Shown here: one piece after another, positions 9,548 to 19,085 of the stretch
How positions within the stretch are numbered: position 1 is the first letter of the stretch
How the letters are laid out: the number at the start of each line of letters is the position of its first letter
DNA from: Paenibacillus_T sp033239625
Lineage (GTDB): Bacteria > Bacillota > Bacilli > Paenibacillales > Paenibacillaceae
Assembly (NCBI RefSeq): GCF_033239625.1
Contig: NZ_BTCK01000008.1
Coordinates: forward strand, 1-64,000
Reading direction: 5' to 3'
Length of the DNA stretch: 64,000 bases
Position numbers and translations under genes: made by a program
The notes under the pieces: model-generated
What the model was told of the DNA's origin: nothing
Seen by the model: only the letters and a program-made list of their open reading frames with translations
Database searches by the model: none

Positions 9548-10519
9548 TCAAATCAATCGATCTTCGCCAAAGCGTTTGGCTATCGTGTTGGCAGCGAATA
9601 TCAGCGTAATGCTGACAACTGTCTTAAAGATGCCGGCGGCGGTTGCGAGCGAGTAGTTGCCAATCTGCAGGCCGTATTTCAGTACGAAAATGTCAATCGT
9701 CTGCGACCAGTCGACGACGACGCCGTTGCCGAGCAGGTACTGCATTTCAAAGCCGCCAGCGTCCATAACCCAACCGAGGTTCATGATCAGCAAAATAATG
9801 ACGATCGACTTGATTCCCGGCATGGTGATGTGAAGCATCTTCTTATATCGGTTCGCCCCGTCGATCTCAGCCGCTTCGTAGAGCGAAGGATCAATGGACG
9901 TGATAGCCGCCAAATAAATAATCGCATTCCAGCCCACTTCCTTCCATACGTGGGAAACGCCTACGATCCCCCAGAAGTAGTGCGGTTTACTGAGCCACAT
10001 GATCGGCTCGTTAATGAACCCAAGCTTCATGAGAACTACGTTAACAATACCGCCGTCTACAGACAGCGCATTCGCAACGATGCCTGTTACGATAATCATC
10101 GAAAGAAAGTGCGGAAGGTAGGAGATGGTCTGTATCGAACGTTTGAACAGCTTGTTCTTGATTTCATTAAGCAAAATGGCGAATACGATCGCGGTGACAA
10201 AGCCGAGCACCATATTGATGAGACTCATACCGAGCGTATTGCGCAGCACCAATAGAAACGTATCGTCTCTGAATAGGAATTTGAAATGTTTGAACCCGAC
10301 CCATTCCTGCTGGGAGAAAGGTGTCCCGGGCCGCCATTTCTGAAACGCCATCGTCCAACCCCAGATAGGGTAATAAGCAAATAACAAAACATATAACAGT
10401 ATGGGCAGCGACATCAGCATCAGCTGCTTCTGGCCGCGCATCCGTTTGAATAGGGATGATCTTGGTGCGGCAGTCTTCGCAGCCGTCTTGGATGTAATGG
10501 CTTTCGGGGCGCTCGCCAT
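9548..10519 (-). CDS. Sugar ABC transporter permease, LplB type (second importer)
   Basis: A 323-residue permease with six membrane segments and an EAA loop beginning EAAEIDGANR. The ATG at 10519 is preceded by GGAGGAG at 7 nt; the 20-codon extension upstream to 10579 lacks such a site. The N-terminal 25 residues are polar and lysine-rich. It is the middle gene of binding protein-permease-permease (10622-12349, this gene, 8635-9534), the opposite gene order to the first importer, where the binding protein comes last. Confidence 0.92.
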   Translation of the reverse strand: MASAPKAITSKTAAKTAAPRSSLFKRMRGQKQLMLMSLPILLYVLLFAYYPIWGWTMAFQKWRPGTPFSQQEWVGFKHFKFLFRDDTFLLVLRNTLGMSLINMVLGFVTAIVFAILLNEIKNKLFKRSIQTISYLPHFLSMIIVTGIVANALSVDGGIVNVVLMKLGFINEPIMWLSKPHYFWGIVGVSHVWKEVGWNAIIYLAAITSIDPSLYEAAEIDGANRYKKMLHITMPGIKSIVIILLIMNLGWVMDAGGFEMQYLLGNGVVVDWSQTIDIFVLKYGLQIGNYSLATAAGIFKTVVSITLIFAANTIAKRFGEDRLI

Positions 10520-10621
10520 CGTTCTCTCCTCCTGTCTATCTTCCAAGCAAGTATTTACAACGTCAGTTGCAGAAAGCATCGGCGAGCTGCCGGCGCTTTC
10601 TGCAACCTATCGTTTCTTCTG

Positions 10622-12349
10622 TTATTTGCTGGTCCAGTTCTGGATACGCCACTGGATTTGCTCATTAATCCGGTCTTCGTACGCCTTTACGTTGATCTTG
10701 CTGTAAGCATTGACGTACTCATCCCAGACAGAGTCAAATTTGTCGCCGCTTGACATGATCGCTTTCGGCAAAAACTTCAGCGTAGCGTCCGTCATTTGCT
10801 TGTTAGCGACCGACGCGTCAGAGCCGTCGACCAAGTCGATCTGCCATGCCGGATAATAAACAGGGTTCTCCGGAGCCGGAGTGAAGAAGTCCGTCCAAGT
10901 CGTATGCTTGTAAGCGTCGAGAATCTCTCGATCTTCAGGCTTAAGATTTGCATAGAACTCCTCTGGCTGGCTGCCCGCATCCGTCGCATTGCCGTCGCTG
11001 TATGTGCCTTCCATCTTCGGCAAGTAGCCCAAGAGCGCCTCAGCTTTGTTGGCAAGCTTCCACGTCGTATCTTCCTGCTGCTTGCGCTGTTCCGGCGTGC
11101 GGGAGAACTTGCCGCTGGCATCCTTCTGGTAGTCGACGCCTTCTTCGCCCCATTGCAATGTCTTCTGCCAGTCTTCAGTCATGATATCGTTGAGGAACTT
11201 GATGATACGCTCTGGATCCTTCGCGTCCTTGCTGATGCCGAAGCCGTTATTCAAGTTGATGACGCCGCGATCGTAGTAGTGATCCGTAACGCCGTCGTAA
11301 GTCAGCGGGAAAGCTACATACGTATCACCGATCTTGTTCTGAGTGATCAGCTCGTTCTCGCCCTGCTGGAAGTTCCAGTGCTGGTCGAACATGCCGAGTA
11401 CGCGGCCCGTAGCGATCTTCGCCAAGTATTGGTCATAGTTCTGTACGAAGGCTTCTTTGTCCATCAAGCCTTGATTATAGATTTCGTTGAGCTTCTTATA
11501 ATAAGTCTTGGACATATCCTCAGTCGCGAATACTTTGGCAACTCCATTATCCACCACAACGCCGCCGTCGTTCGCATGACCGCTCAGGTGCTCCGGCGCG
11601 TTGGTCAGCGGGAACGTGCGCCAATCATACGCGAGCGTCGTGAAACCGATCGTTGGCTGGCCATCTTCCGTCGTTGGATGCTTCGCCTCATAGTCGCTGA
11701 TGAGCTTGAAGTAATCCTCCAGCGTCTTCGGCGTCGGGAAGCCGGCTTCCTTAAGTACTTTCTTCTGAACCCAGAAGGCCGGGCCTTGATAAACGTTGCT
11801 ATGCGTCTCTCCGGTGTAAGCGCCATAGTTCGGGAGCCAATAAATATGACCGTCGCTGGAATCCTTCATCCGGTTCCAGTACGCCGCATAATGCTCTTTC
11901 AGGTTCGGAGCGTACTTCTCGATCAGATCTTCCAGCGGAATGACCGCTTTCGCCGTTACAAGCTTCGGATCAGCGGTAATGAGGTCCGGATACTCCCCGC
12001 CTGCGATCATAACGCCCAGCTTCTGCTGCAGGTCGCCGACCAGGAATTCCATATTCAGCGTCACGCCAAGCTCGTCCTTAATCTTCTTGTAAATCCGATT
12101 ATCTGCCGTCGGCGCCTGATTCGGCGAACCGATGAACGCCGAAATCGTAATCGGTTTCAAATCGTCAGCTGCGGGAGCGGTTGACGTATCGCTGTCGTTT
12201 GAAGAACTAGATGCCTCATTCGTCGTCGTTTCCTTGCTGTCGGAAGAATTGTTATCGCCGCTGCCGCCGCTGCAGCCCGCGAGCGCGAGACTAAGCGCAA
12301 GCCCGAGAGACAGCGAGCCCCACAGCTTCTTTCTTGTGACAACCCCCAT
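10622..12349 (-). CDS. Extracellular sugar-binding lipoprotein of the second ABC importer
   Basis: A 575-residue LplA-type binding protein. Its signal peptide ends in the lipobox LAGC near residue 26, followed by a serine/asparagine/threonine-rich linker typical of surface lipoproteins. The start at 12349 has GAGGAGGAG upstream. The mature body is tryptophan- and tyrosine-rich, as expected for an oligosaccharide binder. A cre-like site lies 56 bp upstream (12405-12418), which suggests catabolite repression. The RR-HK-RR genes upstream (12477-17412) are the likely activators, since two-component systems of this type usually sit next to the importer they control. Confidence 0.9.
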   Translation of the reverse strand: MGVVTRKKLWGSLSLGLALSLALAGCSGGSGDNNSSDSKETTTNEASSSSNDSDTSTAPAADDLKPITISAFIGSPNQAPTADNRIYKKIKDELGVTLNMEFLVGDLQQKLGVMIAGGEYPDLITADPKLVTAKAVIPLEDLIEKYAPNLKEHYAAYWNRMKDSSDGHIYWLPNYGAYTGETHSNVYQGPAFWVQKKVLKEAGFPTPKTLEDYFKLISDYEAKHPTTEDGQPTIGFTTLAYDWRTFPLTNAPEHLSGHANDGGVVVDNGVAKVFATEDMSKTYYKKLNEIYNQGLMDKEAFVQNYDQYLAKIATGRVLGMFDQHWNFQQGENELITQNKIGDTYVAFPLTYDGVTDHYYDRGVINLNNGFGISKDAKDPERIIKFLNDIMTEDWQKTLQWGEEGVDYQKDASGKFSRTPEQRKQQEDTTWKLANKAEALLGYLPKMEGTYSDGNATDAGSQPEEFYANLKPEDREILDAYKHTTWTDFFTPAPENPVYYPAWQIDLVDGSDASVANKQMTDATLKFLPKAIMSSGDKFDSVWDEYVNAYSKINVKAYEDRINEQIQWRIQNWTSK

Positions 12350-12404
12350 TTACTACTCCTCCTCATGAATACATTTCGTTTTTACATTTCCAATTATGAG
12401 TTAA

Positions 12405-12418
12405 TGTATGCGCTTGCA
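12405..12418 (+). promoter_or_regulatory. Candidate catabolite-responsive element (cre)
   Basis: TGTATGCGCTTGCA matches the CcpA consensus TGWAARCGYTWNCW at 13 of 14 positions. It lies 56 bp before the binding-protein gene that starts at 12349. Confidence 0.5.
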
Positions 12419-12460
12419 AAATATTCAGATTTAAGGTCTATCCCCTATCGTTTATGGTGT

Positions 12461-12480
12461 TTAAGAATATACATTCTTAA
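12461..12480. repeat. Perfect 8-bp inverted repeat over the response-regulator stop codon
   Basis: TTAAGAAT and ATTCTTAA with a 4-nt spacer, overlapping the stop at 12477-12479. It lacks a T-run beyond the stem, so it could be a weak terminator, an mRNA end-stabilising hairpin or an operator for the binding-protein gene. Confidence 0.35.
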
Positions 12481-14018
12481 TGTCCTTTACAAATAAGTCT
12501 GTAATCAGAAGGCTTCATGCCAAGTCGTTTCTCGAACTGCTTCAAGAAATGCTGATAACCGCAATAACCGAGTACTTCGGCGATTACGAACACGGCGTCT
12601 TCCGTCTCTTGGAGCAGCCGCTTCGCTTCTTCAATGCGCAGATCGTGAATGAATTCGAGAATGCCTTTGCCATATTTGCGCGAGAACGACTGACCTAGAT
12701 AAGCAGGGTTAAGGTAGAAACGTTCCGAGAGCTCTTTAATCGTGAAGGTTGTCTTAAAATTCATACTTAGAAAATCGAACACCTTGGCCACTGTGCCGCT
12801 GGTCTGTTTTCTCCGCAAATCGACAACGGCGGACTGGCATTTCAAGCAGAACCGGATTAAAGCGGCGGCTAATTCCTGTCGATTGCCGCTAAGCTCTCCT
12901 GCGGCCAGCAGACCGGTTTGTTTGAGCAGTTGATCTTGGTCGCCGCCCAACACCTTGCAGACCGAAACACATTGCAAGACAACCTGCGTTACAAAGATGC
13001 CAACCAATTCAGGCAGCGTCATTAACTGTTCGAAATGGATGAAAGCTTCCCGAATCTCACAAGTAAGATCATCCGGACTGCCGTTCTCCATGACATCGAC
13101 AATGGTATCCACCATCTTCAGCACCCCGAGATCGAAGGACAGCGTTTTACCCCTGATATCCTCATAATGAACGATGGCGGAGTCGCCGAAAAAAAGAAAC
13201 CGTTCTGCCTCTACTGCGCAGGCGTAGCATTGGGATAACCCCTTCAGATTGTCAACGATGCAGCCTACAGCTATTTCGATTCGTCCGGAGACTACCGCCT
13301 GCGTAGCTGCAAGAAGCCGCTCTGCGAACAACCTTACTGTAATATCTTCAGGCTTCTCCAAGCCTAATACGATACCGAACGAACCCCTAGAGCTATCGAT
13401 CAGATAATAACGACTAGTCATTCCAGCCAATCCCAGCGCTGCTTCGCGAGCATTTCTTGCACTCTCTGCATCCGTTCCTATGTGTATATAGGTCCAATAG
13501 GCTTCTTGGACGTTCATTTGTGCCAGTTTCCGTATTGCAGCCTGTTTTTCTTCCTCTTCGCCGACGAAGAGCAGCGTCGACAGCGCTTGTCTGATCGTAT
13601 AACGATCTGCGCTTTCGCGAATGAGCTCGCGCCGTTCCCGTTCGTGCAGCTCTTTGTGCACCCGCTCCAGCACTTCATCGATATCCAATCCGATGACAGG
13701 CTTGGTCAAATACTCTTTGACACCTAAACGCATCGCTCGCTTCGCATAATCGAAATCGTCATAGCCGCTGGAAATAACGAACATGGTAGAATGATTCCCC
13801 AGCCGTCGCGTTTCCTCGATCAGCTCGAAACCATCCAATACGGGCATGCGAATATCGGTAATTACAAGGTCAGGCGGATCATGCCGAATATGTTCGATCG
13901 CTTCTTCCCCGTTGAGATAAACGCCATCAATTCGAAACCCCCATTTTTCCCAATCGACTAACAGCTCCATCCCTTCAAGAGCAAACGGTTCGTCGTCAGC
14001 CAATAGCACTTTATACAT
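12477..14018 (-). CDS. YesN-type response regulator with AraC output (second of pair)
   Basis: A 513-residue regulator. The receiver domain fills residues 1-120 with acidic pocket D8-D9, phospho-acceptor D55 (in ITDIRMP) and K106. A central 280-residue region follows, then a C-terminal AraC helix-turn-helix (about 410-510) with FSRKYGKG and GYCGYQHFLKQFEK. The ATG at 14018 has GGAGG 7 nt upstream and begins 2 nt after the histidine-kinase stop, so the two are coupled. With the kinase (14021-15817) and another response regulator (15823-17412) it forms a triplet upstream of the second importer. Confidence 0.92.
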   Translation of the reverse strand: MYKVLLADDEPFALEGMELLVDWEKWGFRIDGVYLNGEEAIEHIRHDPPDLVITDIRMPVLDGFELIEETRRLGNHSTMFVISSGYDDFDYAKRAMRLGVKEYLTKPVIGLDIDEVLERVHKELHERERRELIRESADRYTIRQALSTLLFVGEEEEKQAAIRKLAQMNVQEAYWTYIHIGTDAESARNAREAALGLAGMTSRYYLIDSSRGSFGIVLGLEKPEDITVRLFAERLLAATQAVVSGRIEIAVGCIVDNLKGLSQCYACAVEAERFLFFGDSAIVHYEDIRGKTLSFDLGVLKMVDTIVDVMENGSPDDLTCEIREAFIHFEQLMTLPELVGIFVTQVVLQCVSVCKVLGGDQDQLLKQTGLLAAGELSGNRQELAAALIRFCLKCQSAVVDLRRKQTSGTVAKVFDFLSMNFKTTFTIKELSERFYLNPAYLGQSFSRKYGKGILEFIHDLRIEEAKRLLQETEDAVFVIAEVLGYCGYQHFLKQFEKRLGMKPSDYRLICKGH

Positions 14019-14020
14019 GA

Positions 14021-15817
14021 TCACGCCTCCTTCTTCCATTCGTCAGCCTTCAGTTGAAGAAGCGGAATATGAAACCCCGCCTCCGTTCCCTTATCCGGAT
14101 CGCTGCTGATGTGAAACCTGACTATCCCTTTATAGAACAGCTCTAATCGACGATAAACATTGCGAAGGCCGATATGGTCGTCTCTTCGCGCTTCGGATCG
14201 CATATTCTCCATTAACTGCTGAAGCTTGCTCCTCTCCATGCCAACGCCGTTATCGATGACGTTCACTACCAAGTCCCTCTCCGTCAGTCTCGCCGTCACA
14301 TGTATCGTCCGATTGTCCTTCCTGGCCTGCAGTCCGTGCTTGCATGCATTCTCGACAAGCGGTTGAATGCTCATTCGCGGAATTCGCAGCGAAAGCGCCT
14401 GCGGATCAATATCGAACGTGTAATTAAACAAATGTCCGAAGCGAAATTTCTCGATCTGCAAGTACATCGATGTCAATTCCAGCTCTTCCCGAAGAGGCAC
14501 GAGATCATCGACACGACTAAGCAGCTGCCGCATAAGAAGCGACAAGTTCTTAATAATATCGGTGACGTCGGAGTATCCCTTCTTCGTGCAGACGACCAGC
14601 AGCGCATTCAGCGTATTGAACAGAAAATGCGGGTTCACCTGGCTTTGCAGCATGGAGAGCTCGGTGCTTACCCGCTCCAACTCCAGACTTTTCTGCCTGA
14701 TCTCCAATTTGTAGACATCGTTGATGAGCGAGGTAATCTTGGAGATCATGACGTTGAACGTACGGATCAACCCGCCAATCTCGTCTCTCCCCTCTTTGAT
14801 GTCAATCATATCGAACCGCTCGGTCCGGACCTTCTCCATGTGTCTGGACAGCTTTTTCACACGATAGTGGTAGGAAAGCAGAATGATGAATATAAGCAGA
14901 GAAGGAACCACTGTGCTAATGACCGCCAGCCATATGATGAAGTGTTGAGAGTCATTCAACAATTTATCGATGCGCCTTGTGTCCGCGATTCCGACCAGCT
15001 TCCAGCCTTTCACGTAGCTGTAATCCCCGATCGCACGTTCCATTGCATACCCCGATCTGACGTCGAGGGAAGAAAGTGCAGGATTGTTCGTGATCGGTGC
15101 ATTCGGCTCCGCGATACCAGCGCTTGCCGCCACGACCTGGTTCTGGTCATCGACAAGGCGAAGCTGCAGGCTGTCAAGCTCGCGATTGAGTATGTCGTCC
15201 ATCTTGTCGATATTTAAGTCAATTCGCAAATATTTGGCATACTTCGAATACTGTACGTAGTTGTTCATTTTGCTGACGATGCTAATACGCTTACCAGGGT
15301 AAAGCCCTCCGGATTCATAATAAGCGACAACCTGAATGTTCCCGTTCGCTTGAATTAATCGATCGAGCCAAGGAAGATTATCCGAGCTTTTGGAGAATAC
15401 ATGGTAGCTCGTGCCGTTCTGAATCGATTCGTTATCGGTAAATATGCTGACCTCTACGATTTTGGGGGACATATAACGCGTCAATCGATCCCTTAGCAAG
15501 TCGTAGTATTCGCCGTAGTAATCGATTGGCGACTCGTACGTGCGATCAAGCGCTTCATAGAGCGAGTCATCGCCTGCCAGAGAGCGACTTAATGCGACGC
15601 CCTCGTCGATCATGCCGAGCAGCTCGCCGGAAGCCCGATCAATGGACTTACGCAGATTGTCCTCCTCTCGAATTTGAATATCCGCCGAGTTTCGCTGATA
15701 GAAGAGAATATTGATGGTCATAATCGGAAGAAGCACACAGAGCAAATAAATTAGAAGAAATTTGTATTTGAGGGGAATGTCGTTAACGATATGAAGGATC
15801 GCCGGTCGGATTCGCAT
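14021..15817 (-). CDS. YesM-type sensor histidine kinase
   Basis: A 598-residue membrane kinase. It has membrane segments at about residues 20-42 and 285-310 flanking an extracellular sensor, then a HAMP linker, a His_kinase domain with the phospho-acceptor motif QVNPHFLFNTLN near residue 395, and an ATP-binding domain with DNGVGM. A GTG at 15826 would overlap the upstream regulator's stop (GTGA). I prefer the ATG at 15817 because AAGGGTGAT lies just before it. LytS/YesM-family kinases sense sugar-loaded binding proteins outside the cell and phosphorylate YesN-type regulators. Here two such regulators flank it. Confidence 0.92.
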   Translation of the reverse strand: MRIRPAILHIVNDIPLKYKFLLIYLLCVLLPIMTINILFYQRNSADIQIREEDNLRKSIDRASGELLGMIDEGVALSRSLAGDDSLYEALDRTYESPIDYYGEYYDLLRDRLTRYMSPKIVEVSIFTDNESIQNGTSYHVFSKSSDNLPWLDRLIQANGNIQVVAYYESGGLYPGKRISIVSKMNNYVQYSKYAKYLRIDLNIDKMDDILNRELDSLQLRLVDDQNQVVAASAGIAEPNAPITNNPALSSLDVRSGYAMERAIGDYSYVKGWKLVGIADTRRIDKLLNDSQHFIIWLAVISTVVPSLLIFIILLSYHYRVKKLSRHMEKVRTERFDMIDIKEGRDEIGGLIRTFNVMISKITSLINDVYKLEIRQKSLELERVSTELSMLQSQVNPHFLFNTLNALLVVCTKKGYSDVTDIIKNLSLLMRQLLSRVDDLVPLREELELTSMYLQIEKFRFGHLFNYTFDIDPQALSLRIPRMSIQPLVENACKHGLQARKDNRTIHVTARLTERDLVVNVIDNGVGMERSKLQQLMENMRSEARRDDHIGLRNVYRRLELFYKGIVRFHISSDPDKGTEAGFHIPLLQLKADEWKKEA

Positions 15818-15822
15818 CAAGA

Positions 15823-17412
15823 TCACCCTTGCCGCTTGTTTTTATAGGAGGAAGGCAGCTCGCCAGTAACCGCTTTAAATTTTTCCGAGAAATAATCGGT
15901 ATCATGGTAACCAAGAGATGCAGCGATATCGGACACCAGCATATCGGTCCGACGAAGCAGTCTGCGGGCTTCCTCGATCCTAAGTCGGAGAATATAGTCG
16001 TGAAAGCCATATCCGGTTTCTCGCTTGAACTGCTGACCGAAATAGGCTGCGCTCAAATGAAATCGGTCCGCCACCTCTTGAAGACGAATTTTCTCACGGA
16101 AGCGGTCCTTTAAGTAATCAACCGCCTTTGAAATCGGGGTGCCGGCAGTGCGAGCCGGCAACTCGCTCATCGACAATCGATCAACCGCTTGCATGCACAC
16201 TTTCTTCAATGAATCCCCCGTCCATATCAATTGATGTGAACAATCGCTTCCGCTCAGAAGTTGACGCAGCCAATCAGCCGCCTCTCCCGGGTTGCCTTCC
16301 GATTCTGCATACCTGCGAAGCAGCTCGCCATGGATATGCCGAATGGTCGTATTCATCCAGTGCTCCTCGGCCCCGATCTTCTCGAAAAAATGTACCAAAT
16401 CATTCATTGTGCGTTCGATGCTTTCCTTATCCCTCGTTTCGATGGACTGAAGGAGCGCCCTTGCATATGACATAATGTCATCCAAACGCCATTCGCCGGA
16501 AGCCTCTCGTTCACGGTATGCATGTATGCCCGCATGGGCCTTCATTGAAACACGGCAGCGAATCTCCATCGTCTGCCGATATAAATCGCGTACGCCAGCA
16601 ATTCCGTAAGCGCTTCCACTGCAGTAGAGCGCCAGCTTTTGAGTCGGCCATCCGAGCTTTTGTCTAGTCTTTGCCAACTGCGCATCGAGCTGATTCTCGC
16701 TCACTACGTCATCGCATACAAGCAAGCCGATACGGCCCGGTGCATCCTCGAACAACCATGTCTTCGTGCTGCCCCCGAAACAATCTTGTGCGAATGCGCA
16801 CAGCAGCTCTTGAAGCAGGCTGCTATGAACCCCGGAATCTTCTATTCCGCCTACGCTTGGATGATCTGCTGTCGGCTCGACTATAACCAAGCGGCAGCGC
16901 GTTCGTTCGCTCGCGTCGAGCAGCCGTGCGGCCTCATCCACCGCAACCGGCGTCCTATCATGAATTAAACTAACAATGGCGGAGGAGATCGCAGCTGCTT
17001 GATCCTGGATCGCAGACGCATGAGCCAATCGCCTTTCTTCCAAGGGACCTGCAAGGTCAAGCAACAGCTTGTGAATTTCTTCTGTAACGAGAGGTTTCAA
17101 CAGATAATGTTCCACCTGATATCGGAGCGCCTGCTGCGCGTAACTGAATTCAGAATAACCGCTCATAATAACGGCTATGGCGTTGTGTCCCAGTTCTTCC
17201 TTCATCGCGCGAATGAGTTGCAGCCCATCGAGAACAGGCATTCGAATATCGGTAACAACCAGATCCGGATCATAGGCTTGAATCAATGCGAGCGCATCCT
17301 CTCCGTTGGTCGATGTTCCGCACAGTTCGTAGCCGTGGCCTTCCCAGTCCACCATTGTTTCCCAGCCTTCCAGCATCAACGGTTCGTCATCCACAACGAG
17401 CACCTTATACAA
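15823..17412 (-). CDS. YesN-type response regulator with AraC output (first of pair)
   Basis: A 529-residue regulator with D8-D9, D55 (in VTDIRMP) and K106 in the receiver domain, and a C-terminal AraC DNA-binding domain (about 425-525) containing FKRETGYG and GYHDTDYFSEKFK. I start it at a TTG (17412) because GAGGTGAT lies 5 nt upstream and the product then begins LYKVLVVDDEP, like its relatives. An ATG is absent there, and the GTG at 17445 has no ribosome site and would run into the preceding terminator. It is the first gene of the triplet and overlaps the start region of the kinase gene. It is clearly diverged from the second regulator outside the receiver and HTH. Confidence 0.9.
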   Translation of the reverse strand: MYKVLVVDDEPLMLEGWETMVDWEGHGYELCGTSTNGEDALALIQAYDPDLVVTDIRMPVLDGLQLIRAMKEELGHNAIAVIMSGYSEFSYAQQALRYQVEHYLLKPLVTEEIHKLLLDLAGPLEERRLAHASAIQDQAAAISSAIVSLIHDRTPVAVDEAARLLDASERTRCRLVIVEPTADHPSVGGIEDSGVHSSLLQELLCAFAQDCFGGSTKTWLFEDAPGRIGLLVCDDVVSENQLDAQLAKTRQKLGWPTQKLALYCSGSAYGIAGVRDLYRQTMEIRCRVSMKAHAGIHAYREREASGEWRLDDIMSYARALLQSIETRDKESIERTMNDLVHFFEKIGAEEHWMNTTIRHIHGELLRRYAESEGNPGEAADWLRQLLSGSDCSHQLIWTGDSLKKVCMQAVDRLSMSELPARTAGTPISKAVDYLKDRFREKIRLQEVADRFHLSAAYFGQQFKRETGYGFHDYILRLRIEEARRLLRRTDMLVSDIAASLGYHDTDYFSEKFKAVTGELPSSYKNKRQG

Positions 17413-17454
17413 GCGATCACCTCTTCTTGCGATTAATTCTTCCACTATAAAACC

Positions 17455-17488
17455 AAAGGCCTCTCTCCCATGCGAAAGAGAAGCCTTC
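17455..17488 (-). terminator. Terminator after the long AraC gene
   Basis: AAGGCCTCTC (17456-17465) pairs with GAGAAGCCTT (17478-17487). TTTGGTTTT follows on the minus strand. It separates the AraC gene ending at 17566 from the response-regulator triplet. Confidence 0.75.
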
Positions 17489-17565
17489 TATTTCTTATAG
17501 TTATATCACCTCTGTTTGGTGGGAGAGAATGCGAGCGATCTATCATTTCTTGAACTTATCTACGC

Positions 17566-18957
17566 TTAGTTTTTTGGGCCTTGAATTTTCAATTGCGCTC
17601 GATAATCGTAAGGACTCATTCCTTCCAACGATTTGAAGAGGCGGCTGAAATAGGACTGATCCGAATAACCTACCTCTTGGCAGATTTGATAAATCTTTAA
17701 TTTCGTTTCGTTTAAAAGCCGTTTCGCGTGCTCCATCCGTATGCGAGTCAAATGCTGGGTAAATGCAATGCCTGTCTCGGATGTGAACAACGCGCTTAAA
17801 TAATTTGGCGTGATGCTGAGAGACTCCGCCAGTTCGCCAAGCGAGAAGTCCTCGTTCGCGTATTCCGTCTCTAGCCGATTCATCGCGAGCCGGATGATCC
17901 GATTCACGAATTCGACCGTTCTGCCTCCTGATGCAGTATCCAGGGAATCAGCCGTGAATGCTCTAAGACTCTGCTCGTACATGGAGCCGACTTCTCGCAA
18001 ATCCGAGGCTATGCCTCCGAAGCCCAAATTAAGATTTGGGTCCACATTGGTCTGGAGGCTCTTCTCCGCTTCCAGCATTTTCTGCTCGACGGGCGGGACC
18101 GATATTTGATTGGAGAATACGACGGCTGTCATTACTAAATCATCGATTATGACGACCGAGCCCAAGGGGGACAATGCCTCCTCCAACAAAGACCTTGCGT
18201 AAGCCCGATCTTTGTTATCCCAATAAAAGGTGTCCCGCCTGGAAAGCGAACAGACGCTGATCCAGCGATAGGATGGGAGCAGCGCTTCATAGGTATTCGA
18301 CGCGTCCGCGCCAAGCGTTCCATAGAACAGATCCTGCACGCGTTTCTCCATCATCGTCTGCTCTCTCATCATGACCGCTCCCAGCATCGTTCTCCGTTCC
18401 GCATCATTAAACTCCTTATTTGCCAACCCGCTCTCATCATTCATTAGCATCTCGCTTAGAGCGGCGATCAGGTTAAGAGAATTCGCTTGGATCTTGACTC
18501 GATGATACGATGTGGGGATTCCCGACGGACGGGAAGCTTCTTCTATAAATATGTCAAGCATTGGTCTGAGCCGCATCGTAAAGTCAGAGTCTTTAAGGTG
18601 AAGAATATCTGTTAAATGATAAAGGGGCTCTGTCATGAAGTGATCGTCAATGTTCAAGTGAAGGCAGAAGAAGGTCATGTCACCGGTCCCTTCAGCCCTG
18701 CTGGCATGCGACCACCCTGGCGGTATAAGCAGTAAGTCTCCCGGACCCTGCACATATTCCTTGTCTCCAACCCTCGTCACTTGGGTACCTTCCAGTACCA
18801 AATTAAGTTCCAGCAGCGGATGCTCGTGTTCCTGATAAGACCAGCCTTGTCGGACTCTTCGCCAATGGATACCGTAAATCTGAAAAGAGAAATGGAGATT
18901 GGACATTGCATGCAGCTCCACACAAAGATCGCTACCGGGATCAAACTTTTCTGCCAT
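17566..18957 (-). CDS. Long AraC-family regulator: cupin sensor, central domain, AraC HTH
   Basis: A 463-residue regulator, far longer than the 280-300 residues of simple cupin-AraC proteins. Residues 1-130 are a cupin-like sugar pocket (HEHPLLELNLVLEG, GDLLLIPPGWSH). About 215-350 resembles the central domain seen in YesN/CdaR-type regulators (LNLGFGGIASDLREV). About 365-460 is the AraC double HTH with GYSDQSYFSRLFKSLEGMSPYDYR. I chose the ATG at 18957 because AGGAG is 7 nt upstream; the frame is open further to 19053. It lies just after the GH43 gene and its terminator, so it has its own promoter and probably controls that enzyme or the orphan binding protein. Confidence 0.85.
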   Translation of the reverse strand: MAEKFDPGSDLCVELHAMSNLHFSFQIYGIHWRRVRQGWSYQEHEHPLLELNLVLEGTQVTRVGDKEYVQGPGDLLLIPPGWSHASRAEGTGDMTFFCLHLNIDDHFMTEPLYHLTDILHLKDSDFTMRLRPMLDIFIEEASRPSGIPTSYHRVKIQANSLNLIAALSEMLMNDESGLANKEFNDAERRTMLGAVMMREQTMMEKRVQDLFYGTLGADASNTYEALLPSYRWISVCSLSRRDTFYWDNKDRAYARSLLEEALSPLGSVVIIDDLVMTAVVFSNQISVPPVEQKMLEAEKSLQTNVDPNLNLGFGGIASDLREVGSMYEQSLRAFTADSLDTASGGRTVEFVNRIIRLAMNRLETEYANEDFSLGELAESLSITPNYLSALFTSETGIAFTQHLTRIRMEHAKRLLNETKLKIYQICQEVGYSDQSYFSRLFKSLEGMSPYDYRAQLKIQGPKN

Positions 18958-19028
18958 ATTCATTCTCCTAAATAAAATATGATTGTCTGATTTCACTTTA
19001 ACATCTTGTATGAAAATATCCACCCATG

Positions 19029-19082
19029 AAAAAATACTCCTTCCGTATCTCATGGATGAGATTTTGTCGGAAAGGAGTATTC
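19029..19082 (-). terminator. Terminator of the GH43 gene
   Basis: A 13-bp stem (19033-19045 with 19068-19081), with an inner ATCTCAT/ATGAGAT hairpin. TTTTTT follows on the minus strand. It starts directly after the GH43 stop at 19086. Confidence 0.85.
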
Positions 19083-19085
19083 TGA

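Noticed and set aside
10796..12184. 462-codon open frame on the plus strand
   Set aside because: Antisense to the second binding-protein gene, with low-complexity Arg/Val/Leu composition and no recognisable motif.
14300..15217. 305-codon open frame antisense to the histidine kinase
   Set aside because: Composition and lack of a ribosome site mark it as a shadow.
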